This document shows positions 12,514 through 21,491 of a stretch of 47,142 nucleotides of DNA, piece by piece. The stretch is from CAZJNX01 sp964547415 (GTDB taxonomy: Bacteria > Pseudomonadota > Alphaproteobacteria > Rhizobiales > Amorphaceae), in NCBI GenBank assembly GCA_964547415.1, contig CAZJNX010000006.1, forward strand, positions 1-47,142, read 5' to 3'. Below the pieces are notes generated by a model that saw nothing but the letters and a program-made list of their open reading frames with translations, was not told where the DNA came from and ran no database searches. Positions within the stretch are counted from its first letter, which is position 1; each line of letters starts with the position of its first letter. The position numbers were made by a program, and so were the translations under genes.

Positions 12514-14301
12514 TCAGGCGGACGCGCCCGCCATGCCGCGCGCGGCCGCCGTCCCGGGCTCGTCCACGGCGAGGTCGTCCGTCAGCACGACCTTGTAGAC
12601 GGCGCGCGCCCGCTCGCGGCCGATCCAGCCCTCGCGGACGTCCTTCGCCACCCGCTGCGGATCGCGGGTCGCCGGGTCGCCGTAGCCGCCGCCGCCATTG
12701 GAGAAGGACACGACGAGCTGGTCCGGCCGGACGAGGACGTGCTCCGACGTGCCGAGGGAGACGATGGTTCCGTCGTCCGCCTCGAGCCACTGGCGGGCGG
12801 AGGGCGCGTGGCCGCCCCCGCACACCCCGAGGGCGGGGTTCACCGTCCCGTCGGAGCAGAAGCCCACCTCCATGTCCCCGTCCACCGGCCGGTAGGTGGT
12901 GAGGATGCCGGGCGCGCCGCGGAATCTCCCCGGCCCCTCGGTGTCCACGGCGAGCTTGCGGGTCTCGATCAGCATGGGATGGAGCATCTCGTCCACTTCC
13001 ACGCTGTCGTAGAAGGGCATCCCGGCGTTCCCCATGGTGAAGAGGGACAGCCACCCGTCCTCCACCGGGATCGCCGGGCCGCCGCCGCCCGCCAGGATCA
13101 CCTGGTTGACGTAGGGCTCGCCCGTGCGCGGGTCGGTGCCGGAGATGACGGCCGAGGCCGGGGGGATTGCCGCGCCGCCTTCGGCCATGCCGCAGCGCTC
13201 GTCGATGAGGGCGATGGCGCGCTGCACGGCGTTCGTCACCCGGTCGCCGAGGTTGGTGGTGGCGACGGAGGTCGACGTCGGGTGGCGGGGGATGCCGACG
13301 CAAGAGCCCTCTTTCAGCCGCACGTCGATGCGGCGCAGCGTGCCCGCGTTCGCCGGCAGCGACAGGGGCATGGCGTTGAGGACGCCGACCATGGCCGCCG
13401 TGCGGGCGCAGGCGTGGCTGAGGTTGATGCCGACGGGGAGCGCGTCGATGTTGTCGGTGAGGTCCACCGTCACGATCGCCCGCTCCGGGTCGACGGTGAC
13501 GTCCACGTTCGCCGGCACGCCCTCCGGCGGGGTGCCCGGCAGCGGGTCGTGGGTGCAGGTGGCGCGGGCGGTGCCGCCCGTGAGGCCGCGGACGGTCTCG
13601 GCCATCCGCTCCTCGCAAAGGTCGAACCAGTCCCGGGCGTGGGCGGAGAGGGCGTCCCAGCCGAGCTCGTCGGCCATCTTCCCGATCTCGCGCTCGCCGA
13701 TGCGCGCCGCGCCCAGCATGGCGAGGTAGTCGCCCCGCCACTGCTCGGGCACGCGGATGCGCATCATGCACATGTTGATGATGTCCGCGACGTCCCGGTA
13801 GCCGGACTGGACCTTCACCGCCGGGAAGATAAGCGCCCCTTCCTCGTAGACGTCCCGCGCCGCGCCCATGTAGGTGGTCGGCAGCGAGTTGCCGCAGTCC
13901 GCCTGGTGGGCCTTCGACAGGACGGTGAAGCGGTGGACGCCCGCCCCGTCGAAGACGGGCACGAGGATCGTGTGGTCCGCCGCGTGGCTGTTGCCGTGGT
14001 AGGGGGAGTTGTGGAGGAAGGCGTCGCCCGGTTTCAGGTCCGGGTGGATGTCGAGCATGGCGCGGGCCATCAGGTCCGCCCCGCCGACCACGTGGATCGG
14101 GTAGCTCTCCGCCGCCGTCAGGAGCTGGCAGTCGGCCGTCAGGATCGCGCAGGAGAAGTCCCGCGCGGTGTTGATGACGCCCGAGCGGGCGGTGCGCAGG
14201 AGGGTGTTCGCCATCTTGCGGGTCACGCCGTCGAACCGCTTCTGGAGGATGGCGAGGCGGACGCCGTCGCGGCCGGCGGTGGCGTGTGTCGGCTGGTCCA
14301 T
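12514..14301 (-). CDS. hyuB: Hydantoinase/oxoprolinase B-type subunit
   Basis: This 595-residue protein belongs to the hydantoinase B / acetone carboxylase alpha family. With HyuA it forms an enzyme that uses ATP to hydrolyse or carboxylate a cyclic amide or ketone; known relatives act on N-methylhydantoin, 5-oxoproline or acetone. Family landmarks are FDGVTRKMANTLLRTARS near residue 25, GDAFLHNSPYHGNSHAADH near 110 with its metal-binding histidine cluster, and the late YVNQVILAGGGGP and GNAGMPFYDSVE segments. The start follows a good Shine-Dalgarno (AGGGAGG) and lies 21 bases after the hyuA stop, so the pair is one operon read hyuA then hyuB. The substrate cannot be told from sequence. Neighbouring allantoinase-, racemase- and formamidase-family genes favour a hydantoin or related cyclic ureide over acetone, and no gamma subunit of acetone carboxylase is present. 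Confidence 0.9.
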   Translation of the reverse strand: MDQPTHATAGRDGVRLAILQKRFDGVTRKMANTLLRTARSGVINTARDFSCAILTADCQLLTAAESYPIHVVGGADLMARAMLDIHPDLKPGDAFLHNSPYHGNSHAADHTILVPVFDGAGVHRFTVLSKAHQADCGNSLPTTYMGAARDVYEEGALIFPAVKVQSGYRDVADIINMCMMRIRVPEQWRGDYLAMLGAARIGEREIGKMADELGWDALSAHARDWFDLCEERMAETVRGLTGGTARATCTHDPLPGTPPEGVPANVDVTVDPERAIVTVDLTDNIDALPVGINLSHACARTAAMVGVLNAMPLSLPANAGTLRRIDVRLKEGSCVGIPRHPTSTSVATTNLGDRVTNAVQRAIALIDERCGMAEGGAAIPPASAVISGTDPRTGEPYVNQVILAGGGGPAIPVEDGWLSLFTMGNAGMPFYDSVEVDEMLHPMLIETRKLAVDTEGPGRFRGAPGILTTYRPVDGDMEVGFCSDGTVNPALGVCGGGHAPSARQWLEADDGTIVSLGTSEHVLVRPDQLVVSFSNGGGGYGDPATRDPQRVAKDVREGWIGRERARAVYKVVLTDDLAVDEPGTAAARGMAGASA

Positions 14302-14322
14302 CGGGGGGCCTCCCTGTCGCCG

Positions 14323-16383
14323 TCAGCCGTTGAGGGGGATCACGAGGTGGCCGTCGGGCCGCTTCTCCGCCCGCGTGCCCGGCGGCAGGACGACGGTGGT
14401 GAAGCCCGATTCCACCACCGCCGGGCCCGCCACTACGGCACCCGCGTGGAGCGCCTCGAAGCGGTGGGCGGCGGCCTCCACCGCGCCGGTGCCGTGGAAG
14501 GTCATGGAGCGCCAGCCGACCGGAGCGTCCGCCGGGGCGGCGTGGATCTTCGGGGGGCCGCACCCGCCCACGCGGCAGCGGGCGATGGCGCGGAAGGTCA
14601 TGATCTCCACGTCGTCGCCGTCGTCGCGGAAGGAGAAGAGCTCGGTGTGGCGGCGGTGGAAGTCGGCGACGAGGCCGGCCGCGCCCGCCCCCGTCTCGAG
14701 GTGGGCGACGTCGAGGGGCACGTCGATCTCCCAGACCTGGCTCGGGTAGCGGCCCTCGAACAGGTAGTCGATCCGCTTCGCTCCGGCCCCGGACCCGGCG
14801 CGGTCGAAGAAGCGCTCCGCCTCGGCCTTCAGCGCGGCGACGGCGCGGCCCGCCCGGTCCGGGTCGAAGGCGGCGGTGCTCATCATCTCCGTCTTGACGA
14901 ATTCGAAGGTCATGTCGCTCATCATCGCGCCGGCGGCCGACAGGAGCGCGCCCGTGTCCGGCACGATGACGGCGCGGCAGCCGAGGCGGCGGCCGATCGC
15001 GACGGTGTTGAGGCCCGCCGCGCCCCCGCCCGCCACGAGGACGGTGTCCTGCGGGTCGATGCCCTGCTTCACCGTGATGTCCTCGATGGCGTTCACCATC
15101 TGCTCGGTGGCGAGGTCCACGATGGCGAGCGCCGCCGCCGCCACGTCGAGGCCGAGGGGCGCCGCCACGTCGGCTCCGATGGCCTCCCGTGCCTGCGCGA
15201 GGCCGAGCGCCATGTCGCCGCCGAGGAAGAAGTCGGGGTCGATCCAGCCCAGCACGAGGGCGGCGTCGGTGACGGTGGGCCGCGTGCCGCCGCGGCCGTA
15301 GGCGACGGGGCCGGGGTCCGAGCCCGCGCTCTCCGGCCCGACCTTCAGGAGCCCCCCCTCCACCGACGCGATGGAGCCGCCGCCCGCGCCGATGGACTTC
15401 ACGTCCACCGAGGGAAAGCCGGTGAGGTGGCCCTGGTAGACGGGCCCGATCCAGGTCTCCCGGGTCCAGGGGACGAGGCCGCCGCGCACCAGCGACACGT
15501 CGTAGGTGGTGCCGCCCGCGTCGGTCACGATGGCCATGTCCGCGGCCTCGAGGCCGGCGTAGTGGCGGCCCGCCACCGGCGCCATGGAGGGGCCGGAGTT
15601 GAGGGCGAGGATCGGCCGCTCGGCGAGCTGGTCGAGGTCCACGAGGCCCCCTTGGGAGGTCACGGCGAAGATCTGGCCCGACAGCCCCCGCTCCCTGAGC
15701 GCAGCTTCCAGCGCGGTGAGGTAGCGGGTCATCACCGGCTTCAGCGAGGCGTCGATGGCGGCGGAGGAGGCGCGGCGATACTCCCGGATCGTCGGGTTGA
15801 GGCGGTGGGAGAGGGTGTAGGGCACCCCCGGCATCTCGCGTTCGAGGACCTCGGCGACGGCGCATTCGTGCTCCGGGTTCACGATCGACCACAGGAGGCA
15901 CACGGCCACCGCCTCCACGCCCGCGTCGGCCATCCGCCGGCAGAGGTCGACGACGGCCGCCTCGTCGAACGGCTCCACGATGCGCCCGTCGGCCCAGATG
16001 CGGCCCGGGACCTCGAAGGTGAGGGCGCGTGGGACGTAGGGGTCCGGGTACGGCACGCGCCAGTTGAACGGGTCGGTGCGCCCGCCCTCGCGGATGACGA
16101 GGATGTCCGGATGGCCCCTGGACGACAGGAAGGCGGTGCGGGCGGTGCGGCCGGTGACGACGGCGTTGATGGCCCGCGTGGTGGAGTGGAACAGCACCTC
16201 GGTGCGGCCGAGGAGGTCCGCCACCGTCATGCCCTCGCTCGTCGCCGCCCGCTCCACCGCGCCCAGGATCCCGCCGAGCGGGTCCGGGTAGGTGGTGGGC
16301 GCCTTGAACATGTGGAGTTCGCCCGCCCCGAAGTCCGCGACGAGGTCGGTGAAGGTGCCGCCGACGTCGATGGAGATGCGCAT
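14323..16383 (-). CDS. hyuA: Hydantoinase/oxoprolinase A-type subunit (ATP-binding)
   Basis: This 686-residue protein is the ATP-binding partner of the hydantoinase/oxoprolinase complex. The chosen start gives MRISIDVGGTFTDLVAD, the canonical phosphate-1 loop at residues 3-16. It is preceded by AAGGACA eight bases upstream. The frame stays open 93 bases further, but that extension is an Ala-Arg run encoded by a GCGGGC repeat and is unlikely to be translated. Other family marks are NPTIREYRRASSAAIDASLKPV (about 205-225), GGTTYDVSLVRGG (about 287), SVDVKSIGAGGGSIA (about 318) and AGGGAAGLNTVAIGRRLG (about 450). It is transcribed divergently from the XRE-cupin regulator, and the shared control region holds a copy of the 17-bp palindrome, so regulation by that protein is likely. 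Confidence 0.92.
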   Translation of the reverse strand: MRISIDVGGTFTDLVADFGAGELHMFKAPTTYPDPLGGILGAVERAATSEGMTVADLLGRTEVLFHSTTRAINAVVTGRTARTAFLSSRGHPDILVIREGGRTDPFNWRVPYPDPYVPRALTFEVPGRIWADGRIVEPFDEAAVVDLCRRMADAGVEAVAVCLLWSIVNPEHECAVAEVLEREMPGVPYTLSHRLNPTIREYRRASSAAIDASLKPVMTRYLTALEAALRERGLSGQIFAVTSQGGLVDLDQLAERPILALNSGPSMAPVAGRHYAGLEAADMAIVTDAGGTTYDVSLVRGGLVPWTRETWIGPVYQGHLTGFPSVDVKSIGAGGGSIASVEGGLLKVGPESAGSDPGPVAYGRGGTRPTVTDAALVLGWIDPDFFLGGDMALGLAQAREAIGADVAAPLGLDVAAAALAIVDLATEQMVNAIEDITVKQGIDPQDTVLVAGGGAAGLNTVAIGRRLGCRAVIVPDTGALLSAAGAMMSDMTFEFVKTEMMSTAAFDPDRAGRAVAALKAEAERFFDRAGSGAGAKRIDYLFEGRYPSQVWEIDVPLDVAHLETGAGAAGLVADFHRRHTELFSFRDDGDDVEIMTFRAIARCRVGGCGPPKIHAAPADAPVGWRSMTFHGTGAVEAAAHRFEALHAGAVVAGPAVVESGFTTVVLPPGTRAEKRPDGHLVIPLNG

Positions 16384-16404
16384 TGCCTGTCCTTCCTTCA
16401 CGGC

Positions 16405-16428
16405 GCGGGCGCGGGCGCGGGCGCGGGC
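16405..16428. repeat. GCGGGC hexamer repeat (four perfect copies)
   Basis: Four head-to-tail GCGGGC units lie 22-45 bases upstream of the hyuA start, probably in its leader. A slippage-prone repeat here could alter leader length, but there is no evidence that it does. Confidence 0.7.
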
Positions 16429-16473
16429 CGCAGCCGGCCGGCCGCGCGGTGCCTTCCGGCCGTGCACAAGGGC

Positions 16474-16490
16474 CATGCAGGCCGTGCAAG
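16474..16490. promoter_or_regulatory. Operator site A (hyuA / XRE-cupin divergent region)
   Basis: The sequence CATGCAGGCCGTGCAAG is a 6-5-6 inverted repeat with one mismatch from CTTGCA-N5-TGCAAG. Fifteen of its bases match the site before the formamidase gene, allowing one purine change. It lies just upstream of the candidate -35 box of the regulator gene and about 90 bases upstream of hyuA. Confidence 0.6.
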
Positions 16491-16494
16491 CGAT

Positions 16495-16522
16495 TTGACC
16501 GGCGCCGCGGGGCGTGTATACG
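16495..16522 (+). promoter_or_regulatory. Candidate sigma-70 promoter of the XRE-cupin regulator
   Basis: TTGACC (16495-16500) and TATACG (16517-16522) are separated by 16 bases. The pair is close to the -35/-10 consensus and stands out in this GC-rich DNA. It lies about 60 bases before the regulator's start and 4 bases after operator site A, a position compatible with autoregulation. Confidence 0.6.
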
Positions 16523-16583
16523 GGCGGCCCGGCCGCCGGGGCTCCGCCACGGGGCCGGATCCGTCCTGACGAGAGACCCTTCG

Positions 16584-17210
16584 ATGACGACCGATACCGG
16601 CGCGGCCGACGGCCGGCCCGCCGCCGCCCCCGACGACACCCCCGACGAGGACCTCGCCGCGCTCGGCCGGCGGCTGAGGACCATCCGCCGTGCCCGCAAG
16701 CTGCGCCTGAAGGACCTCGCGGCGGAGGCGGGGTGTTCCGAAAGCCTCCTGTCGCGGATCGAGAACGGCATCGTGATGCCCTCGCTCACGACGCTGCACC
16801 GCCTGTCCCGCGCGCTTTCCACCAACGTGTCGGCGCTCCTCGCCCCGCCGGAGGCGGACGCCTGCGTGGTCTACGGCCCGGGCGAGCGGCCCCGCTACCA
16901 CCGGCGGGAGAGCGCGGAGGGGGACGGGTCCATGGCCGACAGCCTCGTCCCGTTCGCCGAGAGCCGGCTGATCGAGGCGCTCCTCATCCGCCTGCCCGCG
17001 GGCGGGCCGGCCTGCGGCCCGTTCCGCCACGAGGGGGAGGAGGTGGGCTACGTCCTCGAGGGGCGGATGGAGCTCGTGGTCCGCGGCGAGACCCACCAGG
17101 TCGCCACCGGCCACAGCTTCTTCTTTTCCTCCGAGCACGAGCACAGCTACCGCGCGGCGGGGGAGGGGGACTGCCTGGTCCTGTGGGTGAACACGCCGCC
17201 GACGTTCTGA
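16584..17210 (+). CDS. XRE-family regulator with C-terminal cupin domain
   Basis: This 208-residue transcription factor has an N-terminal helix-turn-helix of the XRE/Cro type at about residues 27-84 (LRTIRRARKLRLKDLAAEAGCS, ESLLSRIENG). A C-terminal cupin sensor domain follows at about 130-205, with the histidine/glutamate pair HEGEE and the later EHEHSY. Relatives with this architecture control amino-acid, polyamine or other small-nitrogen-compound catabolism and sense a small ligand in the cupin. ATG was chosen over further-upstream in-frame codons because it follows GAGAG at a suitable distance and the promoter and operator lie upstream of it. It is divergent from hyuAB and convergent (17-base gap) with the amino-acid transporter. 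I infer that it binds the 17-bp palindromes at 16474, 19994, 22498 and 25035. Confidence 0.88.
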   Translation: MTTDTGAADGRPAAAPDDTPDEDLAALGRRLRTIRRARKLRLKDLAAEAGCSESLLSRIENGIVMPSLTTLHRLSRALSTNVSALLAPPEADACVVYGPGERPRYHRRESAEGDGSMADSLVPFAESRLIEALLIRLPAGGPACGPFRHEGEEVGYVLEGRMELVVRGETHQVATGHSFFFSSEHEHSYRAAGEGDCLVLWVNTPPTF

Positions 17211-17227
17211 AGGAAAGGGGGCCGCCG

Positions 17228-19057
17228 TCATGCCGGTTCGGCCTCCTCGGCCCGCTCCACCATCCTGAGGAACCGCCGCGTGCGCTCGGCCTCGGGCGCG
17301 TCGATCACCTGCGCGGGCGGGCCCTCCTCCACCACCTGCCCCTCGTCCATGAAGACGACGCGGTCGGCGACCTCGCGGGCGAAGCGGATCTCGTGGGTGA
17401 CGATGATCATGGTCATGCCCGCGTCGGCGAGGCGGCGCATGACGCCGAGCACCTCGCCCACGAGCTCCGGGTCGAGAGCGGAGGTGGGCTCGTCGAACAG
17501 CATCAGGCGGGGCGAGACGGCGAGCGCCCGGGCGATGGCGACGCGCTGCTGCTGGCCGCCCGACAGGCGGTGGGGCCGGTGGTCCACGTGGTGGGACAGG
17601 CCCACGAGGGCGAGGAGCTTCAGCGCCCGCTCCTCCGCCGCCGCCCGGTCCATGCCGTAGACCTTGATCGGCGCCTCCATGACGTTCTCGAGCGCCGTCA
17701 TGTGGTTGAACAGGTTGAAGTGCTGGAAGACCATGCCGATGCGCGCCTCGGCGCGGGCGGCCCACAGATTGCGCTCCGGCTTCATGAGGTCGCCCTTCCG
17801 CCGGTAGCCCACGTGGCGGCCGGCCAGGGTGATCTCGCCCCAGTCCATCGCCTCCAGGTGGTTGATCATCCTGAGGAACGTGCTCTTGCCCGAGCCCGAA
17901 GGCCCGAGGATCGTCACCACCTCGCCGCGGCGGACGGTGAGGTCGATCCCGCGCAGCACCTCCCGCCCGCCGTAGGCCTTGTGGACGTTGCGGGCGACGA
18001 CGAAGGGCTCGCCGTGCGCCACCTGCCCTTCGGTCTCGTCGATGAGGGACTTCAGCCAGTCGAGGTCGGGCTTCGTCACCGCCGGCCGGCCCGCGGGCGC
18101 CGCGGCGGCGGGCACCGATGCGCCGACGGGCGCGGCGGCGGGCACGGCGCCCGCCCGCGGCCCGCCGAGGCCGGGGATCGGGAGGTCGAAGCCGAACATG
18201 CGGCGCAGCGCCCCCTCGCCCCGCGGCAGCGTCTCCCGCTCGTGGTCGAACAGGCGTTCGAGGAAGGCCTGCAGGATCGAGATGGCGCTCGTCATGATCA
18301 GGTAGATGGCGCCGGCGGCGGCGAACACCTCGAAGAACTTGAAGTTCTGTCCGACGATCTGCTGCGAGCGGAAGGTCAATTCGTTGACGAAGATCACCGA
18401 GGCGATCGAGGTGAGCTTCAGCATCCCGATGGTGTCGTTGAAGGTGCCGGGCAGGATGGCGCGCATCGCCTGGGGCAGGATGATGCGGCGGAGCGTCAGG
18501 AACGGCGGCAGGCCGAGGGAATCGGCCGCCACCTGCTGGTTCCGGTTCACCGACAGGATGCCGCCGCGGATGATCTCGGCGCTGAAGGCCGCCTGGTTCA
18601 GCGAGAAGCCGATGACGGCGGTGGTGAAGCTGTCGAGGCGGATGCCGAGGAAGGGCAGGGCGTCGAAGATGAAGACGAGCTGGAGGAGCTGGGGCGTGCC
18701 CCGCATGATCCAGATGTAGACCCAGGCCGTCGCCGACAGGACGAAAACGCCCGACAGCCGCATGAGCGCGAGGCCGAGCCCCATGACGAGGCCCGCGGCC
18801 ATGGCGAGCACGGTGATCTTGATGGCGAGCCAGGCGCCCGCCCACAGGAAGGGCGAGGTGAAGTAGGTCAGGAACTCGCGGAAGAAGCGGAAGGGGACCT
18901 CCTCCTCCGCCGCGACGCCGCCGCCGCCCGCGAGGTTCGACAGGGTGGAGGCGCCGCCGCCCTGCCCGAGCGCGGGCGGCTGGACGATCAGGACGACGGC
19001 GAGGGCGATCAGGAACGTCGCCGCCGCCGCCTTGGCCATCCACGCGAGGAGCCGCAT
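17228..19057 (-). CDS. Amino-acid ABC transporter, fused permease and ATPase
   Basis: This 609-residue protein joins two normally separate subunits of a polar-amino-acid (HisMQ/GlnPQ-type) importer. An N-terminal hydrophobic segment (1-30) and spacer precede the permease domain at about 65-300, which carries the EAA-type loop AADSLGLPPFLTLRRIILPQAMR. An Ala/Pro/Gly linker spans about 300-345. The ATPase domain (about 360-605) has Walker A GPSGSGKST near 386, the signature LSGGQQQRVAIARAL, Walker B LMLFDEPTSALDP and the switch histidine in VTHE. It lies 28 bases after the substrate-binding protein gene, so the two form one transcript. Two fused chains would give the complete homodimeric importer. 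Permease-ATPase fusions are known but less common than separate genes. The ligand is unknown; context suggests an amino acid or a ring-opened amide. Confidence 0.92.
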   Translation of the reverse strand: MRLLAWMAKAAAATFLIALAVVLIVQPPALGQGGGASTLSNLAGGGGVAAEEEVPFRFFREFLTYFTSPFLWAGAWLAIKITVLAMAAGLVMGLGLALMRLSGVFVLSATAWVYIWIMRGTPQLLQLVFIFDALPFLGIRLDSFTTAVIGFSLNQAAFSAEIIRGGILSVNRNQQVAADSLGLPPFLTLRRIILPQAMRAILPGTFNDTIGMLKLTSIASVIFVNELTFRSQQIVGQNFKFFEVFAAAGAIYLIMTSAISILQAFLERLFDHERETLPRGEGALRRMFGFDLPIPGLGGPRAGAVPAAAPVGASVPAAAAPAGRPAVTKPDLDWLKSLIDETEGQVAHGEPFVVARNVHKAYGGREVLRGIDLTVRRGEVVTILGPSGSGKSTFLRMINHLEAMDWGEITLAGRHVGYRRKGDLMKPERNLWAARAEARIGMVFQHFNLFNHMTALENVMEAPIKVYGMDRAAAEERALKLLALVGLSHHVDHRPHRLSGGQQQRVAIARALAVSPRLMLFDEPTSALDPELVGEVLGVMRRLADAGMTMIIVTHEIRFAREVADRVVFMDEGQVVEEGPPAQVIDAPEAERTRRFLRMVERAEEAEPA

Positions 19058-19085
19058 CGCCCCGCCCCTTCCGCGGCGCGCCCGC

Positions 19086-19949
19086 TCAGTCGCGCTTGAT
19101 CTCGGCGCCGAGGATCAGCTCCGGATCGACGGAGAAGGCCTCGAAGATCTCGGCCTGCCTGCCGCTCGCCTGCACCGCCTCGAGGCCCTCGTAGACGGCC
19201 TGGAGCAGCTCCTCGTTGCCGTTCTTCACGCCCACGCCGATCTGGAAGCCGGTGAGGATGAGGAAGGCGCGGGAGTACTTGTCCGGGTTGTCCTTCACCA
19301 TCGTGTCCACGAAGGCGAGGTCGAACAGGAGGATGTCGGCCCGGCCGGAATCGATGAGCCGCACGCCCGCGGCGACGTCCGGGAAGGTCATGAGGGTGAT
19401 CGGGGCCTTGCCGGCGGCGACGCACGCCTCCGTCTCGGCGCGGATGGCCGCCTCCTCCACGGTGCCGAGGCCGGCCGCGACGGTGAGGCCGCACAGGTCC
19501 TCGAGGCCGGACGCGCCCGTCGGGTTCCCGGGCTTGGCGAGGGCGCCGGTGCCGGCCTGCATGTAGATCACGTAGTCGGCCTGCTTGGCGCGCTCGGCGG
19601 TGTAGTAGAGGTTGTTCCACATGGCGTCGATCTGGCCGGCGATCACCGCCGGCAAGAGGCCCGACCAGCCGCCCAGGAACCACTCGTATTCGATGCCGTG
19701 GCAGTCGAAGACCGCCTCGGCGAGGCCGGCATCGACGCCGATCACGTTGTCGAAGTTGCCTTCCTCGCGCATGACGTAGGGCGGCGTCTGCGGGTCGGCG
19801 CCGATCCGGAGCGTCTTGCCAGCGAGGCTCGGATACTTTTCCGCCAGCCTGTCCGGCTCGCACGCGGCGGCCCGTGCCTCGCCCGGCGCCGCCAGAACGG
19901 CCGCCGCCGCGAGACCCGCGGCAACGAGCGCGATCGTCTTGTTCCCCAT
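19086..19949 (-). CDS. Periplasmic amino-acid-binding protein (ABC importer)
   Basis: This 287-residue protein is the solute receptor of the adjacent fused permease-ATPase. The start at 19949 is fixed by an excellent GGAGG five bases upstream and begins a clear signal peptide (MGNKTIALVAAGLAAAAVLA, cleavage near residue 28). An upstream in-frame ATG would add 20 residues and overlap the operator. The mature protein has the family-3 solute-binding fold: KTLRIGADPQTPPYVMRE, the DNVIGVDAGLAEAVF segment and GQIDAMWNNLYYTAERAKQADYV. The usual ligand-carboxylate arginine is not obvious by eye. The promoter region has operator site B 45 bases upstream of the start, linking uptake to the XRE-cupin regulator. 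Confidence 0.9.
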   Translation of the reverse strand: MGNKTIALVAAGLAAAAVLAAPGEARAAACEPDRLAEKYPSLAGKTLRIGADPQTPPYVMREEGNFDNVIGVDAGLAEAVFDCHGIEYEWFLGGWSGLLPAVIAGQIDAMWNNLYYTAERAKQADYVIYMQAGTGALAKPGNPTGASGLEDLCGLTVAAGLGTVEEAAIRAETEACVAAGKAPITLMTFPDVAAGVRLIDSGRADILLFDLAFVDTMVKDNPDKYSRAFLILTGFQIGVGVKNGNEELLQAVYEGLEAVQASGRQAEIFEAFSVDPELILGAEIKRD

Positions 19950-19993
19950 CTGAACCTCCATGCCCCTTCGGGGGTCTGTCGCGGTCGGCGCCC

Positions 19994-20010
19994 CTTGCTG
20001 TCCGTGCAAG
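19994..20010. promoter_or_regulatory. Operator site B (amino-acid transporter promoter)
   Basis: CTTGCTGTCCGTGCAAG is a 6-5-6 inverted repeat with one mismatch. It lies in the 132-base gap between the aminotransferase stop and the binding-protein start, 45 bases before the latter. A looser partner (CATGCG ... CATGCA) follows at 20014-20037. Confidence 0.6.
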
Positions 20011-20081
20011 TCACATGCGCCGGGCGAAAGTCATGCACGGGGCGTGCCAGCCTGCGACATCCCGTCGGCGGGCGGGGGAGG

Positions 20082-21491
20082 TCAGGTCTCGTGCCAGCCC
20101 TCGGCGCGGGCGTCGGCGAGGGTGAGGTCGAGGGCCGTGCCGTAGACGTCCACGATCGCGTCGACGACCGCCTCGTCCGCCACCAGCGGCGGCGAGGTGG
20201 TGAGCGCGTCGCCGAGGGCGCGCAGGATGACCCCGTTCGCCTCCGCGTGGCGCTCGATCTTGAGGCCCGCCTCGACCGACGGGGAGAAGGGCACGCGGCC
20301 CGCCGGGTCCTTCATGATCTCGACGGCGGCGAGGAGGCCGATCCCGCGCACCTCGCCCACGAGCGGGTGCTCCCGGTAGGCGGAAAGGCCGGCGTGGAGG
20401 CGCGCCGCCATGGCCCGCACGTGGGGGAGGATGTCGAGTTCCTCGTAGAGGTCGAGGGCGGCGAGCGCCACGGCCGCCGACACCGGGTGACCGGAATATG
20501 TAAAGCCGTGTCCGAAGACGCCGACGGCGCGGCTTCCCTCCATGCAGGCCGCGGCGATCTCCTCCGACACGAGGACGGCCGAGATCGGCAGGTAGCCCGA
20601 GGACAGGCCCTTGGCGCAGGTGATCACGTCCGGCGCGAGGCGAAAGAGCTCGCTCCCCCAGGTGGCGCCGAGGCGGCCGAAGCCGGTGATCACCTCGTCG
20701 GCGACGAACAGGATGTCGTTCCGCTTCAGGATCGGCTGGATCCGCTCGAAGTAGCCCGCGGGCGGCACGATCACCCCGCCAGAGCCCATCACCGGCTCGG
20801 CGAAGAAGGCGGCGATGGTGTCCGCCCCCTCCCGCTCGATCAGCGCCTCGAGCTCGCCGGCGAGGCGGTCCGCGAACGCTTCCTCGCTCTCGCCGGGCGC
20901 GGCGAACTTGTAGTGATGGGGGCAGGACAGATGCACGAAGCCCGGCAGCGGCAGGCCGAAGTGGCTGTGGTTGCGGGCGAGCCCCGTGATGCTTCCCGAG
21001 GCGACGGTGACGCCGTGGTAGCCACCCGCGCGGCCGATGATCTTCTTCTTCTCCGGCCGCCCGCGCACGTGGTTCACGTACCAGGCGAGCTTGACGGCCG
21101 TGTCGTTCGCCTCCGACCCGGAGTTCGCGAAGAACACCTTGGACATGGGGACCGGTGCCATGGCGAGGAGGCGCTCGGCGAGCTCGATCGCCCGCGGGTG
21201 CGACTTGAAGCGGAAGGTGTGGTAGCTCGAAAGCTCCTTCATCTGGCGGTGGGCCGCCTCGATCAGCTTCTCCTGCCCGAAGCCCAGCGAGATGGACCAC
21301 AGGCCCGCGACCCCTTCCACGTAGCGCCGCCCGTCCGCCCCCTCCACGTGGCACCCGTCCCCGCGGGCGATGACGAGGGGCCCTTCCGCCGCGTGGCGTT
21401 CGAGTTCGGTCATCGGGTGGAGCATGGAGGCGACGTCCCGCGCCTCGAGGGAGTTGGCACCGCGGGCGGCGTGGGGGAAACGCTCGTTCAT
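20082..21491 (-). CDS. Class III PLP-dependent aminotransferase
   Basis: This 469-residue fold-type I transaminase belongs to the omega-amino-acid/amine:pyruvate group. It shows the SGSEANDTAVKLAW cofactor-binding segment (about residues 125-138), AGGYHG with the stacking aromatic (about 158), DEVITGFGRLG (about 262-272) and the PLP-binding lysine in TCAKGLSSGYLP (about Lys294). FTYSGHPVSAAVALA, which binds the phosphate of the other subunit, comes next. The length is normal. Its ATG overlaps the stop of the upstream epimerase gene (ATGA), so the two are translationally coupled. Members of this group move amino groups from beta-alanine, GABA, putrescine or similar amines to pyruvate. The exact donor is not readable here, but an amine or beta-amino acid released from a cyclic amide would fit the cluster. 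Confidence 0.92.
   Translation of the reverse strand: MNERFPHAARGANSLEARDVASMLHPMTELERHAAEGPLVIARGDGCHVEGADGRRYVEGVAGLWSISLGFGQEKLIEAAHRQMKELSSYHTFRFKSHPRAIELAERLLAMAPVPMSKVFFANSGSEANDTAVKLAWYVNHVRGRPEKKKIIGRAGGYHGVTVASGSITGLARNHSHFGLPLPGFVHLSCPHHYKFAAPGESEEAFADRLAGELEALIEREGADTIAAFFAEPVMGSGGVIVPPAGYFERIQPILKRNDILFVADEVITGFGRLGATWGSELFRLAPDVITCAKGLSSGYLPISAVLVSEEIAAACMEGSRAVGVFGHGFTYSGHPVSAAVALAALDLYEELDILPHVRAMAARLHAGLSAYREHPLVGEVRGIGLLAAVEIMKDPAGRVPFSPSVEAGLKIERHAEANGVILRALGDALTTSPPLVADEAVVDAIVDVYGTALDLTLADARAEGWHET

Noticed and set aside
14301..14323. Acetone carboxylase identity for hyuAB
   Set aside because: The families overlap, but no gamma-subunit gene is present and all neighbours point to amide or ureide chemistry.
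16384..16476. N-terminal extension of HyuA by 31 residues
   Set aside because: The extension is an Ala-Arg run encoded by the GCGGGC repeat. The internal ATG has a ribosome site and begins at the usual family position.
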